Shown here: piece by piece, positions 54,727-64,000 of the stretch
Position numbering within the stretch: the first letter of the stretch is position 1
Layout: every line of letters begins with the position of its first letter
Assembly: GCA_020725265.1 (NCBI GenBank)
Contig: DYFK01000015.1
Coordinates: forward strand, 21,078-85,077
Length of the DNA stretch: 64,000 nucleotides
Direction of reading: 5' to 3'
From: Hydrogenophilus sp.
Lineage (GTDB): Bacteria; Pseudomonadota; Gammaproteobacteria; Burkholderiales; Thiobacillaceae
Made by a program: the position numbers and the translations under genes
The notes under the pieces: generated by a model
Databases searched by the model: none
What the model was told of the DNA's origin: nothing
What the model saw: the letters and a program-made list of their open reading frames with translations, nothing else

Positions 54727-56973
54727 ATGCCGGGAAAATTCGATTTCATTGCTCATGCCGCAAAGGATGACGGTGGGAATTGGCGTCCTCCACACGATTT
54801 GGTCGACCATCTGTCCAGCGTTGCTCAACTAGCCGCCGATTTCTCCAGCGGATATGGGCGGCGCTGGGCCTTTCAGGCAGGGCTCTGGCACGATCTGGGG
54901 AAATTCCGAGATCGCTTCCAGCGCTACATCCGCCTCGCCAGCGGCTACGAAGCGGACGCGCACATCAAAGGGGAGGCGGGTAAAGCCCCCCATTCAACAG
55001 CGGGCGCCGTGTTGGCCTGCGACCGATTCGGCCCGGCCGGACGTGTACTGGCTTATCTCATCGCCGGGCATCACGCCGGTCTTTATGACTGGAATTCCGA
55101 AAACGACAGCCTGGAATACCGGCTGAGTCTGAAGGACAGCCGGCAAGAACTCGATGAATCTCTATCCGCCGGTCCCCCTGACGAATTGCTCGATACCTGC
55201 GGCTTTGATGCCAGCCTGAAGGCCATTCCTGGAGGTGGAGCCGGTTTTTCGCTTTGGGTGCGTATGCTGTTTTCCGCCTTGGTGGACGCGGATTTCCTCG
55301 ACACCGAGCGCTACATGAACCCCGGGCAGTTCGAGCAACGAAACTGGCAGTTGTCATTGGAGGCACTGCTACCGGTATTCAACCAATACATGGCCAATTT
55401 GTCGGCCGACGCCACGCTATCCGAGGTCAACCATTTGCGCGCCTCCATCCTTGGACAATGCCAAGCCAAGGCTCAGGAAGCGCCCGGCCTGTTCTCGCTC
55501 ACCGTGCCAACCGGGGGCGGAAAGACACTGTCCAGCATGGCTTTCGCGCTGGAACATGCCGCGCACCATGACAAGAAACGGATCATCTACGTCATCCCCT
55601 ACACCAGCATCATCGAACAAACCGCCGACATCTTCCGGAGCATTTTCGGCGAAGCCGTAATCGAGCATCACAGCAACGCCGAATCCGACCCGAACCAGGA
55701 AAACGCCCAAAGCCGGTTGGCCTGTGAGAACTGGGACGCCCCGATCATCGTCACCACCAACGTCCAGTTCTTCGAATCCCTGTTCGCTTCCAAGACCTCG
55801 CGCTGCCGCAAGCTGCACAACATCGTCGACAGCATCGTGGTACTGGACGAAGCGCAACTGCTGCCACCGGAATTCCTGCAACCGATTCTCGACGTACTCA
55901 ACCTGCTCACCGCCCACTACGGCGTCACGGTCGTACTCTCCACCGCCACCCAGCCGGCCCTGGCCTCGCGCGAATACTTCGATGTCAACCAAAACCTGCG
56001 CGGCCTCGACAACGTGCGGGAAATCATTTCCGACCCGGACGAGCTCTACCGCCGCCTGGAACGGGTCGAAGTCCGCCTGCCTACGAACTGGCACACCCCC
56101 ACCGACTGGGACACGCTGGCGCAGGAACTGACTGCCCACGAATCGGTACTTGCCATCGTCAACCGCCGGCAGGACGCCAAGGAACTCTGGCAGCGCATGT
56201 CCGAAGACACGTTGCACCTGTCCGCCCTGATGTGCGGCGCGCATCGCTCCCAGGTCATCGCCGACATAAAGGCCCGCCTGAAAGACGGCATCCCCACCCG
56301 CGTCATCAGCACCCAACTGGTCGAGGCCGGTGTGGATGTGGATTTCCCGGTGGTCTACCGCGCCCTGGCCGGCCTAGACTCCATCGCCCAGGCAGCCGGG
56401 CGCTGTAACCGGGAAGGAAAGCTCAACAGGGGCAAGGTCGTCGTGTTCGTGCCGCCCAAACCTGCGCCTCCCGGCTTGCTGCGCAAAGGCGAGGATGCCT
56501 GCCGTAACGTACTGCACACCCACACGGGCAACCCACTCGACCGTGCTTTATTTGGCCAGTATTTCGAGCGGCTCTACCACGCCTGCAATCTGGATGAACA
56601 TGGCATCGCTGATCTACTCAAGGTCGACGGGCAAACGCTTGCGGTCAACTTCCGCACCGCTGCGGAACGCTTCCGCCTAATCCAGGATGAAGACAGCGTG
56701 CCCGTGATCGTGCTCTACCAAGGCGAAGGTAGTGAAGCCGAGAAATGGATCACCACGCTACGCAAGCACGGTCCGGAACGTTGGCTGATGCGAAAACTCC
56801 AGCGCTACACGGTGAATATTCATCGGCGTGACGCTGACAGGCTGCTTCACCTAGGCGATATCGAAGAAGCCATTCCCGGCCTCTACACCCAAGTGAGCGA
56901 CTGGCTCTACCATCCTGATCTGGGTTTTAACCCGGATGGCACACCACCCACACCAACAAACACCATTATCTAG
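54727..56973 (+). CDS. cas3: CRISPR-associated helicase/nuclease Cas3 (type I-C)
   Basis: 748 residues from the ATG at 54727, with GGGAG seven nt upstream; a GTG at 54703 is less likely. The N-terminal HD nuclease has [15 protein letters not shown] (His55-Asp56). The SF2 helicase shows Walker A in [15 protein letters not shown] (near residue 264), the DEAQ box in [21 protein letters not shown] and [10 protein letters not shown]. It unwinds and degrades DNA recruited by Cascade. It is the first gene of the interference operon, with cas5c eight nt downstream. Confidence 0.96.
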   Translation: MPGKFDFIAHAAKDDGGNWRPPHDLVDHLSSVAQLAADFSSGYGRRWAFQAGLWHDLGKFRDRFQRYIRLASGYEADAHIKGEAGKAPHSTAGAVLACDRFGPAGRVLAYLIAGHHAGLYDWNSENDSLEYRLSLKDSRQELDESLSAGPPDELLDTCGFDASLKAIPGGGAGFSLWVRMLFSALVDADFLDTERYMNPGQFEQRNWQLSLEALLPVFNQYMANLSADATLSEVNHLRASILGQCQAKAQEAPGLFSLTVPTGGGKTLSSMAFALEHAAHHDKKRIIYVIPYTSIIEQTADIFRSIFGEAVIEHHSNAESDPNQENAQSRLACENWDAPIIVTTNVQFFESLFASKTSRCRKLHNIVDSIVVLDEAQLLPPEFLQPILDVLNLLTAHYGVTVVLSTATQPALASREYFDVNQNLRGLDNVREIISDPDELYRRLERVEVRLPTNWHTPTDWDTLAQELTAHESVLAIVNRRQDAKELWQRMSEDTLHLSALMCGAHRSQVIADIKARLKDGIPTRVISTQLVEAGVDVDFPVVYRALAGLDSIAQAAGRCNREGKLNRGKVVVFVPPKPAPPGLLRKGEDACRNVLHTHTGNPLDRALFGQYFERLYHACNLDEHGIADLLKVDGQTLAVNFRTAAERFRLIQDEDSVPVIVLYQGEGSEAEKWITTLRKHGPERWLMRKLQRYTVNIHRRDADRLLHLGDIEEAIPGLYTQVSDWLYHPDLGFNPDGTPPTPTNTII

Positions 56974-56981
56974 GGAGGGAT

Positions 56982-57647
56982 ATGAAATCGTATTGCCTTG
57001 AACTCGCCGGCCCTTGGGCCTGCTTCACCCGCCCGGAAATAAAGGTCGAGCGCGTCAGCTACGACGTGATGACACCTTCCGCCGCGCGGGCCTGTTTCGA
57101 AGCCATCCTGTGGAAGCCGGCCATCCGCTGGCATGTCCGCAAGATTGAAGTGCTCAAACCCATACGCTGGATCAACCTTCGGCGCAATGAAGTGGCCTCG
57201 GTCGTCTCAACCCGCAACGTGGAAACCGCGATGAAGAACGGCACGGGCGACCTGGCGCTCTACATCGAGGAAGACCGCCAGCAACGCGCCGGCCTTTTCC
57301 TGCGGGATGTCGCCTACCGTATCCATGCCGATCTGGAGTTCCTGCGTGAGCGCGACCCGGAAGCCTCCGCTGCGAAATACCACGAAATGTTCGAGCGTCG
57401 CGCCGGCAAAGGGCAATGCGTGAACCAACCCTATTTGGGCTGCCGCGAATTTGCCGCCAACTTCCGCCTGGTCGACAACATCGAAGACGAACCCGCGCCC
57501 ATCGCTGAAACCCGCGATCTTGGCTTCATGCTCCATGACCTGGATTTCGCCAAACCCAACGACCCGCAGCCTCGCTTCTTCCGCGCCATGCTGCAAAACG
57601 GCGTTGTCGAGGTCCCAGCCTGGGACAGCGAGGAGGTACGGGGATGA
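56982..57647 (+). CDS. cas5: Cas5c (Cas5d), crRNA-processing endonuclease
   Basis: 221 residues; GGGAGGG precedes the ATG. The RAMP fold opens with YCLELAGPWACFTRPEIKVE and YDVMTPSAARACFEAILWKP, matching the type I-C Cas5 that cuts the repeat RNA in place of Cas6; no cas6 is present. The end FFRAMLQNGVVEVPAW is conserved in the family. It overlaps cas8c by ATGA. Confidence 0.93.
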   Translation: MKSYCLELAGPWACFTRPEIKVERVSYDVMTPSAARACFEAILWKPAIRWHVRKIEVLKPIRWINLRRNEVASVVSTRNVETAMKNGTGDLALYIEEDRQQRAGLFLRDVAYRIHADLEFLRERDPEASAAKYHEMFERRAGKGQCVNQPYLGCREFAANFRLVDNIEDEPAPIAETRDLGFMLHDLDFAKPNDPQPRFFRAMLQNGVVEVPAWDSEEVRG

Positions 57648-59416
57648 TTCTGCAAGCGCTTAACCGCTATTACGAACGCTCCGAAGACATGCCCCGCGAA
57701 GGCTGGGTGCGGCGTGGCGTGGATTACGTCTTGGTGCTGGACGACCAGGGCCAGTGCATCAATATCGAATCGATTGGCGAACAGAAGAAAGGCAAGACCG
57801 TGCCGCGCGACCTGCTGGTACCCGCCATCGGCAAGCAGGCGATGAAGCACACCAACAGTGGCGCCGATGCCAATCTGCTTTGGGACAACGCCAGCTTCGT
57901 TCTGGGTACGGGCAACAAAGGCCAGGTAAAAATTTCCAGCTTCATCGCAACCATCCAGGAATGGCTGGATTCGACTCAGGATCAAGGCGTTCAGGCTGTC
58001 GTCCGGTTCTGCTCGCACATACAGTCCACTCCGGATTCCGTAAACGCGCTGATCGAACGCTTCCAGCTTCAGGAAGTGTTTGAAAAACGCGACCCGATCC
58101 TGGTTTTCCGGTTTGCCTCCGACATCGAATACGTTCACGCCCGACCTGCGGTGAGAGCCGCCTATGAAACCGCGCTCACTAATACGCAGCACGGTAGCCC
58201 GCTTCGAGGAAACTGCCTGGTGACCGGAGGAACCAACGTGCCCTTGGCCCCAAACGAATCCGTCATCAAAGGCGTATGGGGTGGGCAACCGGCCGGCTGC
58301 AACATCGTTTCGTTCAATGCACGGGCCTTCGAGTCCTACGGCAAACGAGAACGCAACGGAGAAAACGCCCCGATCAGCCAGCGTGCCTCCTTCGCCTATA
58401 CAACAGCGTTAAACCATCTGTTGGCATCCAAACAACGGGTTCAGGTTGGCGACACCTCGACCGTATTTTGGGCCGAAGAACCTCATGACCTGGAATCCGC
58501 ACTTCCCGACTTGTTCGGCGAGCCACCAAAGGACGACCCGAACCGCGGCTCAGATGCCTTGAAGGCCCTCTACGCCGCCATCCAGTCGGGCAAATTCACG
58601 GTCGGCGATGCCCAGACCCGTTTCCATGTCCTCGGCCTGGCGCCCAACGCCGCGCGCATCGCCATCCGCTTCTGGGAAACCGCGCCAGCCATCGAACTGG
58701 CCAAGCGTATCCAGCAACATTTCGAGGATATCCGTATCGTCCACGCCCCCCACGAACCGGAACACCTATCCCTGTTCCGGCTTCTGACCGGCCTGGCCCT
58801 GCTGAACAAGGCGGACAACATCCCGCCCAATCTTGGGGGGGATGTCATGCGCGCCATTCTGGAAGGTCTGTCCTACCCCACGCCGATGCTCAATCTGGCA
58901 GTACAGCGCTGCCGGGCCGAGCAGAAACCGACCTATGCGCGGGCCGCCGCCATCAAGGCTTATCTCAACCGTCTCAATCGTCGCAACAAATCACAGGAGA
59001 GGTATCTGACCATGCTCGACCCAGACAACCTGAACACGGCGTATCGGCTTGGGCGACTTTTCGCCGTACTGGAAAAGATCCAGGAAGAAGCCAGCCCCGG
59101 CCTCAACGCCACCATCCGTGATCGCTACTACGGCGCGGCATCCGGTTCCCCGGCAACAGTTTTTCCCTTGCTGTTGAAGCTGAAGAATCACCATGTAAGC
59201 AAACTGGACGAACGTGGCAGAAAAATGCTCTTTCGAGCATTCCAGGACAACAAGCCTGACAGCTATATAGGTCAGGTTCTTGAGGGTGTCCCCAACATTC
59301 CGTCTCATCTTGCTTTGCCTGACCAAGGCCGCTTCGCCCTAGGCTACTACCACCAGCGCCAAGCCTTCTTCACCAAATCCGAATCCGCTACCGACAACCA
59401 GGAGGAATCCAAATGA
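57644..59416 (+). CDS. cas8c: Cas8c (Csd1), large Cascade subunit
   Basis: 590 residues, usual for Csd1. The start ([19 protein letters not shown]), the middle [30 protein letters not shown] and the late [13 protein letters not shown], then [20 protein letters not shown], match the type I-C large subunit. It recognises the PAM and helps open DNA. In I-C systems an internal start also yields a small Cas11-like subunit from its C-terminal part; a candidate site was not fixed here. ATGA overlaps on both sides. Confidence 0.93.
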   Translation: MILQALNRYYERSEDMPREGWVRRGVDYVLVLDDQGQCINIESIGEQKKGKTVPRDLLVPAIGKQAMKHTNSGADANLLWDNASFVLGTGNKGQVKISSFIATIQEWLDSTQDQGVQAVVRFCSHIQSTPDSVNALIERFQLQEVFEKRDPILVFRFASDIEYVHARPAVRAAYETALTNTQHGSPLRGNCLVTGGTNVPLAPNESVIKGVWGGQPAGCNIVSFNARAFESYGKRERNGENAPISQRASFAYTTALNHLLASKQRVQVGDTSTVFWAEEPHDLESALPDLFGEPPKDDPNRGSDALKALYAAIQSGKFTVGDAQTRFHVLGLAPNAARIAIRFWETAPAIELAKRIQQHFEDIRIVHAPHEPEHLSLFRLLTGLALLNKADNIPPNLGGDVMRAILEGLSYPTPMLNLAVQRCRAEQKPTYARAAAIKAYLNRLNRRNKSQERYLTMLDPDNLNTAYRLGRLFAVLEKIQEEASPGLNATIRDRYYGAASGSPATVFPLLLKLKNHHVSKLDERGRKMLFRAFQDNKPDSYIGQVLEGVPNIPSHLALPDQGRFALGYYHQRQAFFTKSESATDNQEESK

Positions 59417-60345
59417 GCCTGACCAATCGCTATGACTTCGTGCTGCTGTTCGACGTGAAGGACGGCAACCCCAACGGCGATCCGGACGCTGGCAACCTGC
59501 CGCGTCTGGATGCGGAAAGCGGCCATGGTCTGGTGACCGATGTTGCCCTTAAACGCAAAGTACGCAACTTCGTCGCGCTAACCAAAGACAAGGACCAGCC
59601 AGCGTCCCCCAACGATGAATTCAAAGGCCCGCTTGGTGCACCTGACCGCCGTTACGAGATTTACGTAAAGGAAAAAGCCATCCTCAACAATCAGCATAAG
59701 CGCGCCTACATCGGCATCGGCAAGGAGGAACTACTGGCAGGCGACGACAAGAAGCGTAAGGGTGGCGAGGCGGTGGACGATGCCCGCACCTGGATGTGCC
59801 GCAACTTCTTCGACGTACGCACCTTCGGCGCCGTCATGTCCACCGGCGTCAACTGCGGCCAGGTGCGTGGTCCGGTACAACTCACCTTCGCCCGTTCCAT
59901 CGACCCGATCATCGCCCAAGAACACTCCATTACCCGCATGGCGGTCGCCACCGAGGCCGAAGCCGAGAAGCAGGATGGCGACAACCGCACCATGGGCCGA
60001 AAACACACCGTCCCCTATGCTCTCTATATGGCTCACGGTTTTGTATCGTCCTTCCTGGCCAAGCAAACCGGCTTCGGCGAGGATGATCTCGCCCTGCTCT
60101 GGCAGGCCCTCGGCCAGATGTTCGAGCACGACCGTTCCGCCGCACGGGGTGAGATGTCAACGCGCGGCCTGTTCGTGTTCAAGCACGATTCCGAACTGGG
60201 CAATGCTCCCGCCCATGCGCTGTTTGAACGCATTCGCCCCAAGCTGAAAGAGGGAATCAACATTGCCCGCTCATTCAACGACTATGAAATCGCAGTCGAC
60301 GAAAGTGATATGCCCGCCGGTGTTTCCCTCAAGCGGATAGGTTGA
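59413..60345 (+). CDS. cas7: Cas7c (Csd2), Cascade backbone
   Basis: 310 residues. [67 protein letters not shown] and [16 protein letters not shown] are Csd2 hallmarks. It coats the crRNA spacer. It overlaps cas8c by ATGA and ends the interference operon; the next plus-strand gene, cas4, is 600 nt away across the toxin-antitoxin pair. Confidence 0.95.
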   Translation: MSLTNRYDFVLLFDVKDGNPNGDPDAGNLPRLDAESGHGLVTDVALKRKVRNFVALTKDKDQPASPNDEFKGPLGAPDRRYEIYVKEKAILNNQHKRAYIGIGKEELLAGDDKKRKGGEAVDDARTWMCRNFFDVRTFGAVMSTGVNCGQVRGPVQLTFARSIDPIIAQEHSITRMAVATEAEAEKQDGDNRTMGRKHTVPYALYMAHGFVSSFLAKQTGFGEDDLALLWQALGQMFEHDRSAARGEMSTRGLFVFKHDSELGNAPAHALFERIRPKLKEGINIARSFNDYEIAVDESDMPAGVSLKRIG

Positions 60346-60348
60346 CGC

Positions 60349-60642
60349 TCACCGCCGGACGGCCCAATACCCCGGCCGGCGGCTGTGATGGGCGATGGCA
60401 ATTACGCGAACGTCATTGGCGTTCACTCTATATATGAGCGAGTACGGGAATTTCGTCAGAGCTAAGGCGCGGGTCCTGGCTGCGCCCGGCACGCCCATTT
60501 CCGGAAACTGCCGCATCAGGGTCAATGCCTGCTCAATCGCACTTGCAAAGTCTTCTGCGGCTGCAAAAGCCAACTCCCCCAGATACCAGTCCGTGGCCTC
60601 TTCAAAATCGGCCTGTGCCTCGTTGGAGAGGCTAACTTTCAT
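60349..60642 (-). CDS. RelE/ParE-superfamily toxin
   Basis: 97 residues of the ParE/RelE fold: VSLSNEAQADFEEATDWYLG, then RALALTKFPYSLIYRV and VRVIAIAHHSRRPGYW, whose final R-P-x-YW motif is typical of ParE-like toxins. Members block gyrase or cleave ribosome-bound mRNA; which cannot be told. It overlaps the antitoxin gene by 11 nt and ends 3 nt from the cas7 stop, facing the cas operon. Confidence 0.85.
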   Translation of the reverse strand: MKVSLSNEAQADFEEATDWYLGELAFAAAEDFASAIEQALTLMRQFPEMGVPGAARTRALALTKFPYSLIYRVNANDVRVIAIAHHSRRPGYWAVRR

Positions 60643-60895
60643 GGGCGTTCTTGGCGGCCTGAATCCGGTTGCGGATGCGTGTCATGACTTCCTCCGCTGG
60701 AATCCACTGGGTTTTCCCAGCATCCATGTCCGCAATGCGCCTAGCGATTTCCTCATCCCAAGCCTTGGCAATTTCCTCCGGCGAACCATCCGGTTCGCCA
60801 TCCAGGCTGACAATCAGCCGATGGATCAACTCGCTGCGCTCCCTGAGAGGTAGCTTCATGGCCTGCCTTTCCAGTTCGTCGAGTATCTCGCCCAT
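60632..60895 (-). CDS. addiction-module antitoxin (unstable antitoxin family)
   Basis: 87 residues from the ATG at 60895, with GGAG about eight nt upstream. MKLPLRERSELIHRLIVSL and SPEEIAKAWDEEIARRIADM, followed by GKTQWIPAEEVMTRIR, match the putative addiction-module component family that pairs with RelE/ParE toxins. It comes first in the pair, overlapping the toxin gene. It starts 50 nt from cas4, which runs the other way. Confidence 0.85.
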   Translation of the reverse strand: MGEILDELERQAMKLPLRERSELIHRLIVSLDGEPDGSPEEIAKAWDEEIARRIADMDAGKTQWIPAEEVMTRIRNRIQAAKNAHES

Positions 60896-60945
60896 GAGGA
60901 ATCTCCAATGAATCAGACAGATGGGCCCATGGTAGCAACAAGCCG

Positions 60946-61566
60946 ATGATGGAAACAGACCCGATTCCCCTCTCCGCCCTGCAACACTGGGCCTACTGCC
61001 CGCGTCAGTGTGGCCTGATTCATCTGGAACAGGCTTTCGAGGACAACATCCACACTGCGCGCGGCCAGGCTGTGCATCACCTGGTCGACGAGCCGGGCTA
61101 CGAAATGAAGGCCGGAGTGAAGGTGGAGCGCGCATTGCCGTTGTGGTCGGACCGCCTGCATCTGATCGGCAAGGCCGACCTGGTGGAATTCCATCCGGAC
61201 GGTTCGGTTTATCCCGTGGAGTTCAAACACGGTCGCAAGCGTGCCAAGTTGCATGACGATATCCAACTCGCCGCCCAGGCCCTGTGTCTGGAAGAGATGC
61301 TTGGTCGGCCGGTGCCGGAAGGCGCCATTTACCACGCTAGCAGCCGGCGACGGCGTAGCGTGGTCATCACCGATGAACTGCGCCGGTTAGTGGTCGATAC
61401 CGCCAATGCCATCCGCGCCATGTTGGCATCCAGCGCCCTGCCGGCGCCAGCCAACGACGGCCGTTGCCGGGAATGCTCGTTGCAGGCCCTTTGCCAGCCG
61501 GAAGCCGTGGCGGCCACGATGCGTCGGCAGGCGCTGCGTGCCGAGTTGTATTCCGCTGAGGAGTGA
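60946..61566 (+). CDS. cas4: Cas4 exonuclease (type I-C adaptation)
   Basis: 206 residues. The iron-sulfur cysteines are YCPRQC (about residues 17-22) and CRECSLQALC near the C-terminus. The RecB-like nuclease motifs are GKADLVEF and YPVEFKHGRK. Cas4 selects and trims PAM-containing prespacers for Cas1-Cas2. GTGA overlap with cas1. With the toxin-antitoxin genes upstream, this operon probably needs its own promoter in the 50-nt gap or read-through from cas7. Confidence 0.95.
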   Translation: MMETDPIPLSALQHWAYCPRQCGLIHLEQAFEDNIHTARGQAVHHLVDEPGYEMKAGVKVERALPLWSDRLHLIGKADLVEFHPDGSVYPVEFKHGRKRAKLHDDIQLAAQALCLEEMLGRPVPEGAIYHASSRRRRSVVITDELRRLVVDTANAIRAMLASSALPAPANDGRCRECSLQALCQPEAVAATMRRQALRAELYSAEE

Positions 61567-62603
61567 ACGTGTACACCGTGCTCAACACCTTGTACGTGAT
61601 GACGCCGAATGCCTACGCGCATCTGGACAACAACACCGTGCGCATCGACGTGGAACGCCAGAAACGGCTGCAAGTGCCGCTGCATCATCTCGGTGGATTG
61701 GTTTGCTTTGGCAACGTCATGATCTCGCCTGCGCTCATGCACCGGCTTGCAGACGAAGGCAAAAGCCTGGTTTTGCTGGAAGAGAACGGCCGCTTCAAAG
61801 CCCGACTTGAAGGCCCGGTATCAGGCAACATCCTGTTACGTCAGGCCCAGCATCGGCTGGCCGGGGAGGGGGGGTACGCGCTGGAAACCGCTCGCGCCAT
61901 GATCGCGGGCAAGCTCAAGAACAGCCGCGCCGTAGTCATGCGTGGTGCACGGGAAAGCTTGGATACCGAGGAATCCGCCGCACTGACCCGTTGCGTGGAC
62001 AACCTCGCCGCGTCGTTGCGCGCACTGAAAGACGCTGGCGATCTCGATGCCCTACGTGGCATCGAAGGCGAAGCCGCGCGAGGCTACTTTGATGCGCTGA
62101 ACATGATCGTCAAACCTCAGGCCCGCGAAGCGTTCCGGTTAGACGGCCGAACGCGCCGCCCGCCACTCGACCGTTTCAATGCCTTGATCTCGTTTCTGTA
62201 TTCCATGCTCATGAATGATTGCCGGTCCGCACTGGAAAGCGTCGGCCTTGATCCGCAACTGGGCTTCCTGCACGCGGTGCGGCCTGGCCGCGCCGCGTTG
62301 GCCTTGGATTTGCAGGAAGAATTCCGCGCCATCCTCGCTGATCGGCTCGCACTCACTCTGATCAACCGGGGGCAGATAACCGAAGCGGATTTCGACGTGC
62401 GCGAAGGCGGCGCGGTCATGCTCAATGACAAAGGTCGGCGCAAGGTCATTACCGCCTGGCAGGAACGCAAGCAGGAAGAAATCACCCATCCACTGTTCGA
62501 CAGCAAAATGCCGATCGCAGTACTCCCGTTGATCCAGGCCCGTCTGCTGGCGCGAGCAATGCGCGGGGAAATGGATGGATACCTGCCGTACTTGGCCAGA
62601 TAG
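61563..62603 (+). CDS. cas1: Cas1 integrase (type I-C)
   Basis: 346 residues from a GTG overlapping the cas4 stop. The metal-binding residues are Glu168 in [12 protein letters not shown], His237 in [11 protein letters not shown] and Asp249 in [11 protein letters not shown]. Cas1 integrates prespacers at the leader-proximal repeat. It is followed by cas2 after 26 nt with a GGGGGAGG site. Confidence 0.97.
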   Translation: MNVYTVLNTLYVMTPNAYAHLDNNTVRIDVERQKRLQVPLHHLGGLVCFGNVMISPALMHRLADEGKSLVLLEENGRFKARLEGPVSGNILLRQAQHRLAGEGGYALETARAMIAGKLKNSRAVVMRGARESLDTEESAALTRCVDNLAASLRALKDAGDLDALRGIEGEAARGYFDALNMIVKPQAREAFRLDGRTRRPPLDRFNALISFLYSMLMNDCRSALESVGLDPQLGFLHAVRPGRAALALDLQEEFRAILADRLALTLINRGQITEADFDVREGGAVMLNDKGRRKVITAWQERKQEEITHPLFDSKMPIAVLPLIQARLLARAMRGEMDGYLPYLAR

Positions 62604-62629
62604 GCAGACGGACAAGGGGGAGGAACGGC

Positions 62630-62920
62630 ATGCTCATCATCGTTACTTATGACGTATCCACGGAAACTCGGGAAGGCCGGCGACGCTTGCGCCGCGTCGC
62701 CAAGGTTTGCGAAAGCATGGGTCAGCGGGTGCAGAAATCGGTGTTCGAATGCCAGGTCAACGACATGCAACTAGAGCAACTGGAGCGCGCGCTACTCGCG
62801 GAAATCAACGAGAAGGAAGACAACCTGCGCTTCTACAGGATCACCGAGCCTACGGAAATCCGGGTCAAGCAATTCGGCGAATTCAGATCCATTGATTTCG
62901 AATCGCCGCTCATGGTGTGA
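62630..62920 (+). CDS. cas2: Cas2 (type I-C)
   Basis: 96 residues with the Cas2 ferredoxin fold: [20 protein letters not shown] holds the key Asp, followed by [19 protein letters not shown] and [17 protein letters not shown]. It bridges two Cas1 dimers during spacer acquisition. It is the last cas gene, 178 nt before the first repeat. Confidence 0.96.
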   Translation: MLIIVTYDVSTETREGRRRLRRVAKVCESMGQRVQKSVFECQVNDMQLEQLERALLAEINEKEDNLRFYRITEPTEIRVKQFGEFRSIDFESPLMV

Positions 62921-63098
62921 GCCGCGAACCTCAAGAGACAGCCAATAGCGCCATCTTTCGCGCGGCTTATAACGCATTGTTCTTTAACAATTTAACTAGG
63001 TACCCGACGGGGAGAGAAAGGGAGACGGTTGCCGATAATCAGGCATTCGCGCAACCTCGAGGGAATCTGCAACTGGAACCACAGGTTACAGAAGCGGA
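62921..63098 (+). promoter_or_regulatory. CRISPR leader
   Basis: A relatively AT-rich stretch between cas2 and the first repeat. It includes ATTGTTCTTTAACAAT (62976-62991), a 6-bp inverted repeat in a sequence type (GTTCTTTAACAAT) often met in CRISPR leaders. It should contain the array promoter and integrase anchoring sites. Confidence 0.75.
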
Positions 63099-64000
63099 CA
63101 TCGCCCGGCCATCAGGCCGGGCGCGGATTGAAACCTGCGCAGGCTATCCATCAGCAGCGCGCTGATGATCATCGCCCGGCCATCAGGCCGGGCGCGGATT
63201 GAAACTGACCATGGCGGATTACACCAACAGCTCGCAACAACATCGCCCGGCCATCAGGCCGGGCGCGGATTGAAACTGCCACGCCGTCTTCGGCAAGGGC
63301 TACAAGGCCATCATCGCCCGGCCATCAGGCCGGGCGCGGATTGAAACCGGACCGATACACGCGGCCAGATCAAGACCAGCGCCATCGCCCGGCCATCAGG
63401 CCGGGCGCGGATTGAAACCAGGCCGCCCAGGCCCTGCTGCGCGCCGGCGTGACATCGCCCGGCCATCAGGCCGGGCGCGGATTGAAACCTGGCCCTGGTC
63501 GGCGAGTCTGGCAGCGGCAAGTCGCATCGCCCGGCCATCAGGCCGGGCGCGGATTGAAACTTGCGCAGGCTATCCATCAGCAGCGCGCTGATGATCATCG
63601 CCCGGCCATCAGGCCGGGCGCGGATTGAAACATCGTTGCCATCGACATCCTGCTGCAATGTCTCATCATCGCCCGGCCATCAGGCCGGGCGCGGATTGAA
63701 ACGGCTCGCCCCCATCTGACAGTGCGAGAACATGCGCCATCGCCCGGCCATCAGGCCGGGCGCGGATTGAAACGGCTCGCCCCCATCTGACAGTGCGAGA
63801 ACATGCGCATCGCCCGGCCATCAGGCCGGGCGCGGATTGAAACGCCAACGGCGTGTACGACGCGATCCGCGCGCGCCTCATCGCCCGGCCATCAGGCCGG
63901 GCGCGGATTGAAACACCGTCAATCCTCACTAGAACCCAAGGCCGACAGCATCGCCCGGCCATCAGGCCGGGCGCGGATTGAAACCGTCCAAGGGGGGGCG
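63099..64000 (+). CRISPR. type I-C CRISPR array, 13 repeats in window, continuing past the right edge
   Basis: Thirteen identical 36-nt repeats start at 63099, 63170, 63241, 63312, 63383, 63453, 63525, 63596, 63667, 63738, 63808, 63879 and 63949. Each begins CATCG and ends GCGGATTGAAAC; the stem CGCCCGGCC/GGCCGGGCG (9 bp, loop ATCA) is followed by CGGATTGAAAC, the 11-nt handle expected after Cas5c cutting. The 12 complete spacers are 34-36 nt. A 13th is cut at 64000. No repeat shows a change, so the trailer end is not in view. Spacers 9 and 10 are the same, and spacers 1 and 7 differ by one base. Confidence 0.98.

Noticed and set aside
54727..62920. Alternative CRISPR subtypes I-E or I-F
   Set aside because: Csd1 and Csd2 homologues, Cas5c, the lack of cas6 and the cas4-cas1-cas2 order all define I-C.
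63311..63962. Minus-strand frames through the CRISPR array
   Set aside because: They are translations of the repeat (recurrent SAPGLMAGR) and not genes.

Overview
The window is a high-GC, densely coded proteobacterial chromosome segment. A gammaproteobacterium is the best guess: the run ridA-recG-ubiC-ubiA-tcdA, ubiquinone synthesis, a phosphoethanolamine lipid A transferase beside a PmrAB-like pair, a lipoprotein RND adaptor, an IPTL-CTERM sorting signal and a guanidine-II riboswitch all fit. No species is claimed. A sigma-28-type promoter ahead of a chemoreceptor suggests a motile, flagellated cell.

Left part (1-23 kb): the C-terminus of an RND pump; a methyltransferase and a short-chain dehydrogenase in overlapping frames; a secreted metallo-beta-lactamase-fold hydrolase coupled to a cupin; a GyrI-like protein, an AmpE-like membrane protein and a WYL regulator; a Tat-exported HIRAN protein; an ankyrin protein; an envelope block (response regulator, histidine kinase, eptA, PAP2 phosphatase); a secreted propeller-like protein with a thioredoxin-fold protein; mog; a secreted caspase-like protease; an RND adaptor plus pump; and a PAS-containing chemoreceptor.

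Middle (23-54 kb): the ridA-recG-ubiC-ubiA-tcdA cluster, tRNA-Ser(UGA), small accessory enzymes, a TetR gene with a palindromic operator, a sugE/gdx exporter under a guanidine-II riboswitch, a three-gene secreted cluster next to a LuxR-type regulator and histidine kinase, a secreted zincin, gnd-like and zwf separated by an inverted-repeat element, a large diguanylate cyclase, an MsrA-Trx-MsrB fusion, a membrane adenylate cyclase, a Tat-exported aldo/keto reductase, a Cys-rich secreted peptide and acnA.

Right end (54.6-64 kb): a complete type I-C CRISPR-Cas locus, cas3-cas5c-cas8c-cas7c then cas4-cas1-cas2, leader and array. The array has 13 repeats of 36 nt in the window and runs off the right edge. 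A RelE/ParE-type toxin-antitoxin pair sits on the opposite strand exactly between the interference and adaptation genes. The array holds two duplicated spacers, and one spacer reads in frame as an ABC-transporter Walker A motif. These points, the shared palindrome upstream of cas3 and the HIRAN gene, and the exported HIRAN protein are the most unusual features.
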